This document shows, piece by piece, positions 14,900-22,137 of a DNA stretch of 25,960 nt. The DNA is taken from the NCBI GenBank assembly GCA_002305915.1, contig DBRJ01000057.1:29792-55751 (forward strand), in the 5' to 3' direction. The notes beneath the pieces were generated by a model. The model saw only the letters and a program-made list of their open reading frames with translations, made no database searches and was not told the origin of the DNA. The translations under genes and the position numbers were made by a program. Position 1 is the stretch's first letter; each line of letters starts with the position of its first letter. The stretch comes from Pelotomaculum sp. UBA1371. Its GTDB lineage: Bacteria; Bacillota; Desulfotomaculia; Desulfotomaculales; Pelotomaculaceae.

Positions 14900-15652
14900 T
14901 TATACCGCACCATATTTCTTAAGGCCTTCCAGGATTCCTGAGGCATAATAGGACTTGGAAAAGTAGACTTCCCTGGTTTTAAATTTAAGAGCGTTTTTTA
15001 ATTCCGGACGGGCATTGCCTACAACAATACCCTTAAACCCTTTAATGAACATGGACAGGTCCTTCCCGCTGTCACCACAGACGAAAGTTTGTTCCTTGCT
15101 AATCTGACAGCGTTCCTGGACGTAACACAGGGCCCGCCCTTTGCCCGCGCAGGCTGGAATTAAATCAATCGCGTCCGGGGAAACGGGCACAATTTTCACC
15201 GGCAGGCCCGAGTTGTCAACAGCCTTATGCAACTTCAACAAAGTGTTTTTATAGATCATCCTGTCCATATTCAACGAAAGCCGGAATCTTGACCGCATTT
15301 CCCGTACCTGCAGCCCTTCCAGACCCTGGACCAGGTTTTGTGCCTTTGCGGCGTCCCAGGCTGAACGCATTTTTTGCTCCCAGCCCTGATCCAGACCAAA
15401 ATGAGGCGCAATGTATATTTCTGTTCCCATGTCCGTAATCAACAGGTCCGGGTAAAGAAGGTTTTCTTTGGTGATTAACTGCCAGGCAGACGCAAAAACT
15501 CTGCCCGTGATATACACCAGCAGAAAATTATTCATGTTTTTAATCATGTGGCGATTAAAGTCATAGACCGCTGTACGGCTTCCCACTAGGGTCCCGTCCA
15601 GATCCGTCGCCAGAATGGATTTCGGTTTTTTACCATGGGCATGTTTGATCAT
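14900..15652 (-). CDS. HAD-superfamily phosphatase, sucrose-6-phosphate-phosphatase type
   Basis: A 250-aa cytosolic HAD hydrolase with a C2-type cap. Motif I is ATDLDGTLVG (nucleophile D17, acid/base D19), motif II is in VYITGR, and motifs III/IV are in CGDSGKDLSMF, followed by GIVVGNARPELKNA. This set and spacing resemble sucrose-phosphate and mannosyl-3-phosphoglycerate phosphatases more than Cof-type enzymes, but the substrate is not established and no sugar-phosphate synthase is nearby. ATG 15652 is preferred over the frame's upstream start at 15688 because GAGGTG lies 5 nt before it. A sigma-A-like promoter is at 15687-15716. It forms a two-gene unit with the UPF0316 gene. Confidence 0.85.
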   Translation of the reverse strand: MIKHAHGKKPKSILATDLDGTLVGSRTAVYDFNRHMIKNMNNFLLVYITGRVFASAWQLITKENLLYPDLLITDMGTEIYIAPHFGLDQGWEQKMRSAWDAAKAQNLVQGLEGLQVREMRSRFRLSLNMDRMIYKNTLLKLHKAVDNSGLPVKIVPVSPDAIDLIPACAGKGRALCYVQERCQISKEQTFVCGDSGKDLSMFIKGFKGIVVGNARPELKNALKFKTREVYFSKSYYASGILEGLKKYGAV

Positions 15653-15686
15653 CCGCTCACCTCGCTGCCAGTATTTCAATATACAC

Positions 15687-15716
15687 ATTATATTCTTTTT
15701 TTAAATAAGTTCTGAA
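15687..15716 (-). promoter_or_regulatory. candidate sigma-A promoter of the HAD-UPF0316 operon
   Basis: The minus strand has a perfect TATAAT (15692-15687) and TTCAGA (15716-15711, 4 of 6 to TTGACA) with an 18-bp spacer, about 35 bp upstream of the preferred start codon. The spacer is very A-rich. Confidence 0.55.
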
Positions 15717-15875
15717 ATTGGGGAAACCAGCAAAGCCGCGGCGCATCCCCGGCCAGGGCGACTTTCCAAGCAATTTTCAGGTTCTTGACAACCACTTAAC
15801 CACCGGCCAATGTTTCCATAAAACGGGCGTAAAGCAGCCGCACCGGGTTAAGCAAACAGGCAAGGTAACAAACTG

Positions 15876-16823
15876 CTAGTCAAAGAGTTTGCTCACGGAA
15901 AGATCCTCGTGGATGCGAATGATGGCCTCGCCAAGGAGGGGCGCCACCGAAAGAATCTTGATCTTGTCAATCATTTTCTCCTGGGGGACCGGAATGGTGT
16001 TGGTCACAATCACTTCTTTTATCGGCGCTTCATTCAAACGCTGGACGGCCGGACCGGACAGGACGGGATGGGTACAGGCCACGTAGATCTCATTGGCCCC
16101 CCATTGCTTCAAGGCCTCGGCTCCCTTGGTAATGGTTCCGGCTGTGTCGATGATGTCGTCCACCATAATTACGTTCTTGCCCTGAATTCCGCCAATAATG
16201 CTGGATACCTCCGCAACATTGGGCTCAGGGCGCCGTTTGTCGATGACGGCAATGGTTGCGCCAATGCGCTCGGCCAGGTCCCTGGCCCGGGTGACCCCGC
16301 CCAGGTCGGGCGATACCACCACAACGTTTTCCAGCCCGATCTGCAGGATATATTCGGCCAGAATGGGCACGCCCGGCAGGTGGTCTACAGGAATATCAAA
16401 AAAGCCCTGGATCTGTCCGGCATGAAGATCCATACAGAGAACGCGCCGGGCGCCGCTTGCGACAAGGATGTTGGCCACAAGCTTGGCCGTTATTGGATCC
16501 CGTGCCCTGGTTTTCCGGTCCTGCCTGGCATAACCGTAATAAGGCAGGACGGCGGTGATGCGCCTGGCGGAAGCACGTCGTACAGCGTCAATCATGATCA
16601 GGAGTTCCACAAGGTTTTCGTTAATAGGAGAGCAGGTGGGCTGGATAATAAAGACATCGGCGCCCCTGACGCTCTCATTAATTTTAATGTTAATCTCTCC
16701 GTCACAAAAGCGCGTACTCCTGGCATCCCCCACCGGAACGCCCAGATACTGGGCAATTTCCTCCGCCAGCCCGGCGTTTGCGTTACCTGTGAAAATCTTC
16801 AATTTTTTATAGCGCGATGACAT
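15876..16823 (-). CDS. prs: Ribose-phosphate pyrophosphokinase (PRPP synthetase)
   Basis: Makes PRPP from ribose-5-phosphate and ATP for purine, pyrimidine, His, Trp and NAD synthesis. From ATG 16823 it is 315 aa, standard for class I enzymes. Visible signatures: the ATP-binding FCDGEINIKINESVRG, the flexible-loop YYGYARQDRKTRARDPITAKLVAN, the divalent-cation site DLHAGQIQGFFDIPVDH, VVVSPDLGGVTRARDLAE, and the PRPP loop VDDIIDTAGTI. ATG 16823 is chosen over an in-frame TTG at 16841 because that TTG overlaps the GGAGGT used by 16823. It follows glmU by 35 bp, the usual glmU-prs operon. Confidence 0.98.
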   Translation of the reverse strand: MSSRYKKLKIFTGNANAGLAEEIAQYLGVPVGDARSTRFCDGEINIKINESVRGADVFIIQPTCSPINENLVELLIMIDAVRRASARRITAVLPYYGYARQDRKTRARDPITAKLVANILVASGARRVLCMDLHAGQIQGFFDIPVDHLPGVPILAEYILQIGLENVVVVSPDLGGVTRARDLAERIGATIAVIDKRRPEPNVAEVSSIIGGIQGKNVIMVDDIIDTAGTITKGAEALKQWGANEIYVACTHPVLSGPAVQRLNEAPIKEVIVTNTIPVPQEKMIDKIKILSVAPLLGEAIIRIHEDLSVSKLFD

Positions 16824-16858
16824 TTTCCTGACTACCTCCAAAATTTCTTGTCCGCAAA

Positions 16859-18226
16859 TTATTTTTTCTTCTTCCGCTGGGCCCAGTCCGGTACAACCTT
16901 CTGGCTTGCCCTTTCTACAGCCAGGGCACCCGCAGGAACATCCCTGGTAATGGTTGAACCGGCTCCGGTAACCGCCCCGGCGCCAATTTCAACCGGCGCC
17001 ACCAGGTTGGTGTTGCTCCCGATAAAAGCGCCGTCGCCGATACGGGTGGGCCATTTCTTGTAACCATCGTAGTTACAGGTAATTGTGCCTGCCCCGATAT
17101 TGATATTTGCGCCAAGGGTGGCATCCCCTACGTAACTGAGATGGGGTACTTTGCTTCCCTTCCCGATCAGGGATTTTTTTATTTCCACAAAGTCGCCGAC
17201 CTTAACTCCCTTTTCCAGCCTGGTTTCCGGGCGCAGATAGGAAAAAGGTCCGATAGCGCAGTCATCTCCGATCAGGCTGCCTAGAACAATAGAATTCTGG
17301 ATAGTAACACCACTGCCTACAGTGGTGTTGACCAGATGCGAACCTGGGCCAATCACGCAGTCTTCGCCGATGACCGTACGTCCTTCAAGCAAGGTAAAGG
17401 GATAAATAATCGTGTCCCGCCCCACCACGACCCCACGGTCCACAAAGGTAGACGCCGGGTCCACCACAGTAACTCCTGACTCCATTAAATTTCTCAGAAC
17501 CCTGCGGCGCATGACTTGTTCCACTTCGGCCAACTGCACACGATCGTTAATCCCGGTAAATTCCACGGAATCCTTCGAAAGTACGGCGTTGACCGTTCTG
17601 CCGCCCCCGGCATACATTTCAATAACATCCGTCAGATAATACTCTCCCTGGGTATTGACCGGTGCAATCCGTCCCAGGGCATCAAAGAGGCCATCCACCT
17701 CAAAGCAATAAATCCCGGTATTGACTTCCCGGATCTTCTTTTCTTCCGGGGTAGCATCTTTATGCTCAACTATTTTACAAACACCGCCCCGGTCATTGCG
17801 AATAACCCTGCCGTAGCCCGAAGGGTCCTCCATTTCTGTGGTCAGCACGGTTGCTGCGGCGCCTGAGGACCGGTGGTTTTGGACCAAAAGGGAGAGCGTG
17901 TCAGCTTCAATCAAGGGTGTATCCCCGCAAAGGACCAGGAGCTGACCCCGGAAGTCCTTCAAATGTGGGCCGGCCTGGAGCAAGGCGTGGGCTGTTCCCA
18001 GTTGTTCAGCCTGCAGGGCAACCCGGACCCGTCCTTCCACCTCACGGGCAACCTGCTCCGCTCCATGTCCCACCACAACCACTGTTTGCTCCACACCGGC
18101 AGCAGTTACAGCGTTTATGACCCAGGACAGCATTGATTGGCCGCAGAGAGTATGCAGTACTTTGGGGAGTTTTGATTTCATCCGGGTTCCTTTACCCGCG
18201 GCAAGAATCACCGCCGCCAGTTTCAT
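16859..18226 (-). CDS. glmU: Bifunctional UDP-GlcNAc pyrophosphorylase / glucosamine-1-phosphate acetyltransferase
   Basis: A 455-aa enzyme catalysing the last two steps to UDP-GlcNAc for peptidoglycan and other envelope polymers. The N-terminal uridyltransferase (1-230) begins LAAGKGTRMKSKLPKVLH and contains QLGTAHALLQA and LCGDTPLIEADT. The C-terminal left-handed beta-helix (250-455) has repeated hexapeptides, with the acetyltransferase site in SYVGDATLGANINIGAGTI, CNYDGYKKWPT and GAFIGSNTNLVAPVEIG. Length is typical. The ATG has AAGGAGGT 6 nt upstream. It lies downstream of spoVG with a terminator between them, so it probably has its own promoter in 18227-18352. Confidence 0.98.
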   Translation of the reverse strand: MKLAAVILAAGKGTRMKSKLPKVLHTLCGQSMLSWVINAVTAAGVEQTVVVVGHGAEQVAREVEGRVRVALQAEQLGTAHALLQAGPHLKDFRGQLLVLCGDTPLIEADTLSLLVQNHRSSGAAATVLTTEMEDPSGYGRVIRNDRGGVCKIVEHKDATPEEKKIREVNTGIYCFEVDGLFDALGRIAPVNTQGEYYLTDVIEMYAGGGRTVNAVLSKDSVEFTGINDRVQLAEVEQVMRRRVLRNLMESGVTVVDPASTFVDRGVVVGRDTIIYPFTLLEGRTVIGEDCVIGPGSHLVNTTVGSGVTIQNSIVLGSLIGDDCAIGPFSYLRPETRLEKGVKVGDFVEIKKSLIGKGSKVPHLSYVGDATLGANINIGAGTITCNYDGYKKWPTRIGDGAFIGSNTNLVAPVEIGAGAVTGAGSTITRDVPAGALAVERASQKVVPDWAQRKKKK

Positions 18227-18352
18227 CCGGCGACCTCCTTTTTAGTTAAGAATTTGTGCTTAGCAAAATCCCCTGAAAAAATAGCGTTTACAGTCTGAAT
18301 TCATATTATTACCTTATTCAACATAAACCTTTAATATCCTTTGTCCGGATAT

Positions 18353-18374
18353 AAAAAGAGAGCTTTAAGCTCTC
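18353..18374 (-). terminator. Rho-independent terminator of spoVG
   Basis: GAGAGCTT (18374-18367 on minus) and AAGCTCTC (18365-18358) form a stem with a single central base, realistically a 5-nt loop, followed on the minus strand by TTTTTATAT. It lies 20 bp after the spoVG stop. Confidence 0.8.
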
Positions 18375-18393
18375 CATTAATGTATATTTTAAT

Positions 18394-18648
18394 CTATATG
18401 GCCATTGAATAGGCCTGTAAGACTGCCGATTGAATCAACTCCCTGGCCGACGTATTGATGGGGTGCGCAATATCGCGAAACTCTCCATCCGGTGTCTTTC
18501 TGCTGGGCATTGCCACAAACAAACCGTTCTGTCCCTCTACCACCTTGACATCGTGAATTACAAAAGAATCATCCAGGGTTACCGAAACAATTGCCTTCAT
18601 TTTTCCCTCAGCTAATACTTTGCGCACTCTCACGTCGGTAACTATCAC
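18394..18648 (-). CDS. spoVG: Septation/sporulation regulator SpoVG
   Basis: A small RNA/DNA-binding protein that influences septation and sporulation in Bacillus and virulence genes in other Firmicutes. From GTG 18648 it is 84 aa and starts (M)IVTDVRVRKV, aligning with the conserved SpoVG N-terminus. The most conserved block, NGLFVAMPSRKTPDGEFRDIAHPIN, is intact. A longer open frame reaches 18705, but the extra 19 residues have no counterpart in the family. GTG 18648 has AAGGTGG 8 nt upstream. It has a sigma-H-like promoter at 18697-18723, a downstream terminator, and glmU next, as in Bacillus. Confidence 0.95.
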   Translation of the reverse strand: MIVTDVRVRKVLAEGKMKAIVSVTLDDSFVIHDVKVVEGQNGLFVAMPSRKTPDGEFRDIAHPINTSARELIQSAVLQAYSMAI

Positions 18649-18696
18649 GAAAATCACCACCTTCCCCTGCTTGTTACCGTCTTGATTATTAGTTAG

Positions 18697-18723
18697 TTTC
18701 TGCATCAGATGGCAAATTCCTTC
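18697..18723 (-). promoter_or_regulatory. candidate sigma-H promoter of spoVG
   Basis: On the minus strand GAAGGAATT (18723-18715), 11 bp, then GCAGAAA (18703-18697) match the sigma-H consensus RnAGGAwWW-N11/12-RnnGAAT at all but the last base. The upstream 50 bp are AT-rich, as in the well-known Bacillus spoVG promoter. The -35 overlaps the end of the small ORF at 18705-18890. Confidence 0.6.
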
Positions 18724-18890
18724 TTATTTCCAAATATTTTAGAAATTAATTCCTGATGGTTGAATTTCCGGTAGTACCCTGCAAAGACCAGGTATTTCAA
18801 CAACCTTTTAGTTATTTTTGCGTTTTTCCGTTTGTTGAGAACAACCCCGTCTACTTCTACGGTTTTAGCCGCCCCATTATTTTTCAGCAT
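18705..18890 (-). CDS. Small basic hypothetical protein (61 aa)
   Basis: I do not recognise this frame. It encodes a lysine/arginine-rich 61-aa protein (LNKRKNAKITKRLLKY in the middle) with no membrane segment or signal peptide. The ATG at 18890 has GGAG 6 nt upstream. It ends inside the spoVG promoter region and is AT-rich compared with its neighbours. It lies between the LCP-like gene and spoVG, the slot taken by yabJ in Bacillus, but it is not a YabJ (RidA) homologue. It could be a genuine small gene or a chance frame in an AT-rich promoter region. Confidence 0.45.
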   Translation of the reverse strand: MLKNNGAAKTVEVDGVVLNKRKNAKITKRLLKYLVFAGYYRKFNHQELISKIFGNKKEFAI

Positions 18891-18945
18891 AAAACTCCAT
18901 TTTACCGGCTATCACCGGGATAGAACAGACCCGGGGCGTAGGCAG

Positions 18946-18985
18946 GGCCGGATCCGGCCGGGGCGGGCTGTTGTAAATCCCGCCC
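18946..18985. repeat. two adjacent GC-rich inverted repeats
   Basis: A perfect palindrome GGCCGGATCCGGCC (18946-18959) is followed by GGGCGGG (18961-18967) and CCCGCCC (18979-18985) around an 11-nt loop. They lie in the 112-bp gap after the LCP-like gene. There is no U-tract, so a Rho-independent terminator is not supported. Confidence 0.5.
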
Positions 18986-19002
18986 GGCGCAGGGGCTCCA
19001 GC

Positions 19003-19740
19003 TTATACACCCTTCACCTCACTCAATACGCTGACCCAATCCTCAGGTGAAACATCGCGGTACCGGCTGTTGCCAACAAAGTAATCCCGGCCGGTCAGGG
19101 CCTTTTTCTGAAGAATACCCGGTCCCCGCTCCTCTATAGCCCGGTAGATGTGCCAGATGTTTGTTAAACCCAGGTTGGTATTGACCTCTGTAATAATAAT
19201 CCGGACCACCTTCGGCGCCTTGATCAATACCCGGGGCTCCACCAAGGCGGCAGCCAGGTGCCTGATTTCCGATTGGGGATCAATTACACCGCTGGTATAG
19301 TTACCCTCGAAAATATCTACCATAGTGGTCAATTTGTTTTCCATGACCACAGGCCCGACGATATCGCTTGCCTTTTTCAGGGTGGACTGATCCATGGTCA
19401 GGTAACCGCCGATGGGAACTTGAAACAGTTCTTCCAGAATGGCGGTCAACCCCTGCCTGCCCAGCCTGCTGTAGGCCTCGGAAATGGTTACAACAGCACT
19501 GTCACCAGAGCCGCACCGGACGCGGATAAAAACGGGGATGGCAACAATGCCCACCGGTTCTCCGTAATTCTGGGCACTCATAAGGGTAACAGCCTTGAGT
19601 CTTTCGTTTTCCGTCCAAAAAATGAGAATATTGTCTTTGGGATCCGGCCCGGCAGCAGCAGAAAGCGGCCAGAGGCTGACAAGCAGCCATAAAATCACCA
19701 ATCTTCCTGCATAGTTCAGCAGTTTACCGGCTGGCGGCAT
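19003..19740 (-). CDS. Secreted LCP-like (LytR-CpsA-Psr) protein, degenerate
   Basis: A 245-aa exported protein. Residues 11-32 are a hydrophobic signal or anchor (LVILWLLVSLWPLSAAAG). The rest follows the LCP layout: DNILIFWTENERLKAVTLMSAQ, then GIVAIPVFIRV where typical LCPs have an IPRDTRV-like motif, then ISEAYSRLGRQGLTAILEELFQVPIGGYLTMD and a SDIVGPV turn. LCP enzymes transfer teichoic acid or other glycopolymers to peptidoglycan using conserved arginines; the central one is replaced here, so catalysis is doubtful. The ATG has AAAGGGGGT 8 nt upstream. It lies between the acyltransferase-like gene and spoVG; a role in sporulation is possible but not shown. Confidence 0.6.
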   Translation of the reverse strand: MPPAGKLLNYAGRLVILWLLVSLWPLSAAAGPDPKDNILIFWTENERLKAVTLMSAQNYGEPVGIVAIPVFIRVRCGSGDSAVVTISEAYSRLGRQGLTAILEELFQVPIGGYLTMDQSTLKKASDIVGPVVMENKLTTMVDIFEGNYTSGVIDPQSEIRHLAAALVEPRVLIKAPKVVRIIITEVNTNLGLTNIWHIYRAIEERGPGILQKKALTGRDYFVGNSRYRDVSPEDWVSVLSEVKGV

Positions 19741-19829
19741 CGAGCAAACCCCCTTTGTCTACCAGGCATATTATGGAACACCTGCCGTATTATTATTCCA
19801 GAACGACCGCCGGTCGGCCTCCGTTCTAC

Positions 19830-20891
19830 TTATGCCATTATCATTGTCTTGTAGATCCGGTAAACCCTGCTCCTATCCACTGCCCCCAGTCTTTCAATGA
19901 TCCGGTTCATCATCACATTGTTTTCTGCTATAAGGGAAAACTCGATTGTAATAACGCCCAGGTTCCGGGCTCTGCGAAAACATTCCAGAATCAGAAGCGC
20001 TTCCAGCCCCTGCAAGCGATACCGGGGAAGCACGGCCAGGACGGCAAGGCGGGCGTTGAGCTGCCCGGGCAAGCCTGAAAAGGTCCTTCTTCCTGCAGGG
20101 CGCAGAGCAAGACACAGCCCGGCAGGCTGCCCGTTCATTTCAGCGATCAGGGCCAGCCGGGGGTCGAAATAACCCTTTAGTTTTTTCCAGACAGCCGTTC
20201 CCTCCGCCGGGGAGAGATCCGTGAAACCCCAGATTACGTCCATGGAACCGTTGTGAATGGCGGCAAGGATCTCCCCCTCGCCCTGGAGGTCCCCGGGATT
20301 AAAACTTCTTAGTTTGAGCTGTGGTTTTCCGGCGCAGCGTTCTGCCACCCGGACCAGTTTTTTGGGCCAGGGACTGCGCAGATCGTGGTGGTAGGCGAAT
20401 AAATCAATTTCTGCCGATAATCCGCACTGCTCCAGCAGGGCCTGGTAGTAAGGGGGATTATAGGGCATACCCGGGTTGTGGTAGCCTGTAAAACCTTTCA
20501 CCAGCAAACCCAGGCGTTCGTGGGGGCTAAGGTCCACGGGGCCGATCATCTTTTTAACACCCCTCTTCCCCAGCCAGTCCGCAGCCCGGCTCAAAAGGGC
20601 TGCGGCAACCCCGGGCTCGTTGATTGTTTCAAAATAACCGAAAAAACCAGTTTTATCCTGAAGGAGAGCGCCATGAACAGCGGCTGCAACCCGCCCCACG
20701 GCACGGGAGTCCTTTACCGCCAGAAAGGGTTGGGCCTGTACCCTTGCAAAAAGAAAATCCTCCTGCAGGCGGCTTAATTCGAGCACAGGAAAGGAGGGCG
20801 CCCTGTGCTGAGCCCGGTATATGTGCCCTGGAAAAACATTAAATACATGCATCTCTCTTGGCGAGGAAACCTCGATGACTTCAAGGGCCAT
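19830..20891 (-). CDS. YghO-like double-GNAT acyltransferase family protein
   Basis: A 353-aa soluble protein. The N-terminal half carries the motif set of the YghO-like family: FFGYFETINEPGVAAALLSRAADWL, then KKMIGPVDLSPHERLGLLVKGF and GMPYNPPYYQALLEQCGL. The C-terminal half looks like a GNAT fold (LALIAEMNGQPAGLCLALRP, then LAVLPRYRLQGLEALLILECF, then FSLIAENNVMMNRIIERLGA). Substrate and reaction are unknown. The ATG is preceded by GGGGGTGG. It lies about 90 bp upstream of the LCP-like gene and is separated from the nucleotidyltransferase gene by a long, terminator-containing gap. Confidence 0.75.
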   Translation of the reverse strand: MALEVIEVSSPREMHVFNVFPGHIYRAQHRAPSFPVLELSRLQEDFLFARVQAQPFLAVKDSRAVGRVAAAVHGALLQDKTGFFGYFETINEPGVAAALLSRAADWLGKRGVKKMIGPVDLSPHERLGLLVKGFTGYHNPGMPYNPPYYQALLEQCGLSAEIDLFAYHHDLRSPWPKKLVRVAERCAGKPQLKLRSFNPGDLQGEGEILAAIHNGSMDVIWGFTDLSPAEGTAVWKKLKGYFDPRLALIAEMNGQPAGLCLALRPAGRRTFSGLPGQLNARLAVLAVLPRYRLQGLEALLILECFRRARNLGVITIEFSLIAENNVMMNRIIERLGAVDRSRVYRIYKTMIMA

Positions 20892-21062
20892 GATCCACCC
20901 CCGGTTTTTCTACAGGTTATGCCGGAAGGCCCGGCCCTGTCACTGCAGATCAAATACCCCGGTGGGGAGTTTAAAACTAAACCGGGATTATATTCTAAAT
21001 GATTACCCCCATCTCTTTATACCTCATATTTTAAGAAATAATCATTTCTCCAATAATCCAAT

Positions 21063-21090
21063 AATAAAGAAACCGGGTGTTATCCCGGTT
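21063..21090 (-). terminator. Rho-independent terminator with no assigned gene
   Basis: AACCGGG and CCCGGTT (21071-21077 and 21084-21090) enclose a 6-nt loop. The minus strand continues TCTTTATTATT. The stem is strong and the U-tract interrupted. It lies in the gap between the nucleotidyltransferase and acyltransferase-like genes. Confidence 0.6.
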
Positions 21091-21314
21091 AACCAGACCT
21101 GCCCCGGTGCTTTGCCTTCGCCTTCCCCGCACCTCAATTTCCCGCTTTCTTTTTGAGTTCCGTGCTAAACGGTCAACTTCAATACCCACCCTTCCCAGGA
21201 ACCATAAGGGAACGTCCCGGGGGAGGGGGGAAGGATACGGCACCGACAACTCCGGTCAATGCATCCGGACTACCAACGGGACTGTGTTTTTTCGCTCCAG
21301 CCCTGTTTTATAAT

Positions 21315-21344
21315 AAAAAAGCCCCGGTTAATAAATTCCCCGGG
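21315..21344 (-). terminator. Rho-independent terminator of the nucleotidyltransferase gene
   Basis: CCCGG (21344-21340 on minus) pairs with CCGGG (21327-21323), with a 12-nt loop, followed by GC and TTTTTT on the minus strand, 35 bp after the gene's stop codon. Confidence 0.55.
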
Positions 21345-21378
21345 AAGTCAACAAGTTCTTTAAGCGATGTTTTGGAGC

Positions 21379-22137
21379 TTAACGGACACCCATGGCTTTA
21401 TAGGCCAGCTCAAGATCATTGGGCTTGTCAATATCAACGCCTACCTCCGGATATTTCGAGATCACCACGACCCCCTTAATCATGCCCAGCAGTTGGGATA
21501 CCTTTCTTTCGGCCTCTGCCAGGGTCAGCAAGCGCAGGAGGAATTTGATGACGAAACCCACGCCCAAAAGGCGGCACAAACCCAGGGGGCTTTTCCGCAG
21601 GCGGATAATTTTTTGGCCGTTTTCAAGACATTTCTGAAAAACATCCGGGTTTAATAAAAACATGTTCCCCCCGGTAAAAACACCTTCCTTCAGACTCACG
21701 TATGTGCGTCTGGTGGAGGGATACTTTATTTCCACCTCATCTTTGGATATGATGGGGTAATATAAATCACCCGACATATCTCCGCACAAATCCAGAAAGT
21801 TTTCGACAGCCCGGGGTGTAAGCATTGGAATGTCCGAAGTCACCAGCAGGACCCTCCGCTCCCCGGACAGGTGCTTCAAACCCACCTCAATATTCTCCAT
21901 GATCCCTCCGGCTGAGTCCGCCACAGATACCCTTTCGCCCGCCAGGAGCGGGGTTAAATCCGCGGCGGGTCCGATAACCAGCACCCGCCTGATCCCGCGG
22001 GCTTGCAAGAGCGCCTCCACAACATATTCAACCATGCTTTTTGAGCCAACCGGTATTAAGGCCTCATAACGGACGGAGCTGCAGTCCTTCAGCGGGCCGT
22101 CGTTACTGCTCCCGGCCAAAACAACGGCGTCTACCAT
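21379..22137 (-). CDS. MobA/IspD-like nucleotidyltransferase (NTP_transf_3)
   Basis: A 252-aa GT-A-fold nucleotidyltransferase. It starts MVDAVVLAGSSNDGPL, where MobA, GlmU and IspD carry a G-x-G-T-R-M loop, so the phosphate loop is atypical. LLVTSDIPMLTPRAVENFL supplies the metal-binding aspartate, and VDIDKPNDLELA near the C-terminus matches the usual last motif. Residues 185-215 carry a hydrophobic helical insertion. The substrate is unknown; a MobA role is not supported, since no molybdopterin genes are adjacent. The ATG overlaps the GntR-gene TAA by one base (TAATG), implying translational coupling, and a terminator follows. Confidence 0.8.
   Translation of the reverse strand: MVDAVVLAGSSNDGPLKDCSSVRYEALIPVGSKSMVEYVVEALLQARGIRRVLVIGPAADLTPLLAGERVSVADSAGGIMENIEVGLKHLSGERRVLLVTSDIPMLTPRAVENFLDLCGDMSGDLYYPIISKDEVEIKYPSTRRTYVSLKEGVFTGGNMFLLNPDVFQKCLENGQKIIRLRKSPLGLCRLLGVGFVIKFLLRLLTLAEAERKVSQLLGMIKGVVVISKYPEVGVDIDKPNDLELAYKAMGVR

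Larger units (their letters stand above)
20892..21378. other. 487-bp intergenic region with two minus-strand terminators
   Basis: No credible gene is seen. It contains a terminator for the upstream nucleotidyltransferase gene (21315-21344) and a second minus-strand terminator (21063-21090) about 230 bp further on with no gene before it. It also has a GGGAACGTCCC stretch near 21208-21218 reminiscent of the REP-like hairpin loops. A 72-codon frame at 21031-21249 crosses the second terminator and is unlikely to be real. Confidence 0.55.

Noticed and set aside
15909..16820. 303-codon plus-strand open frame opposite prs
   Set aside because: Antisense to an intact, fully conserved prs gene, with no family features.
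21031..21249. 72-codon minus-strand frame in the 20.9-21.4 kb gap
   Set aside because: It runs through a strong terminator hairpin and has no good ribosome binding site or recognisable similarity.
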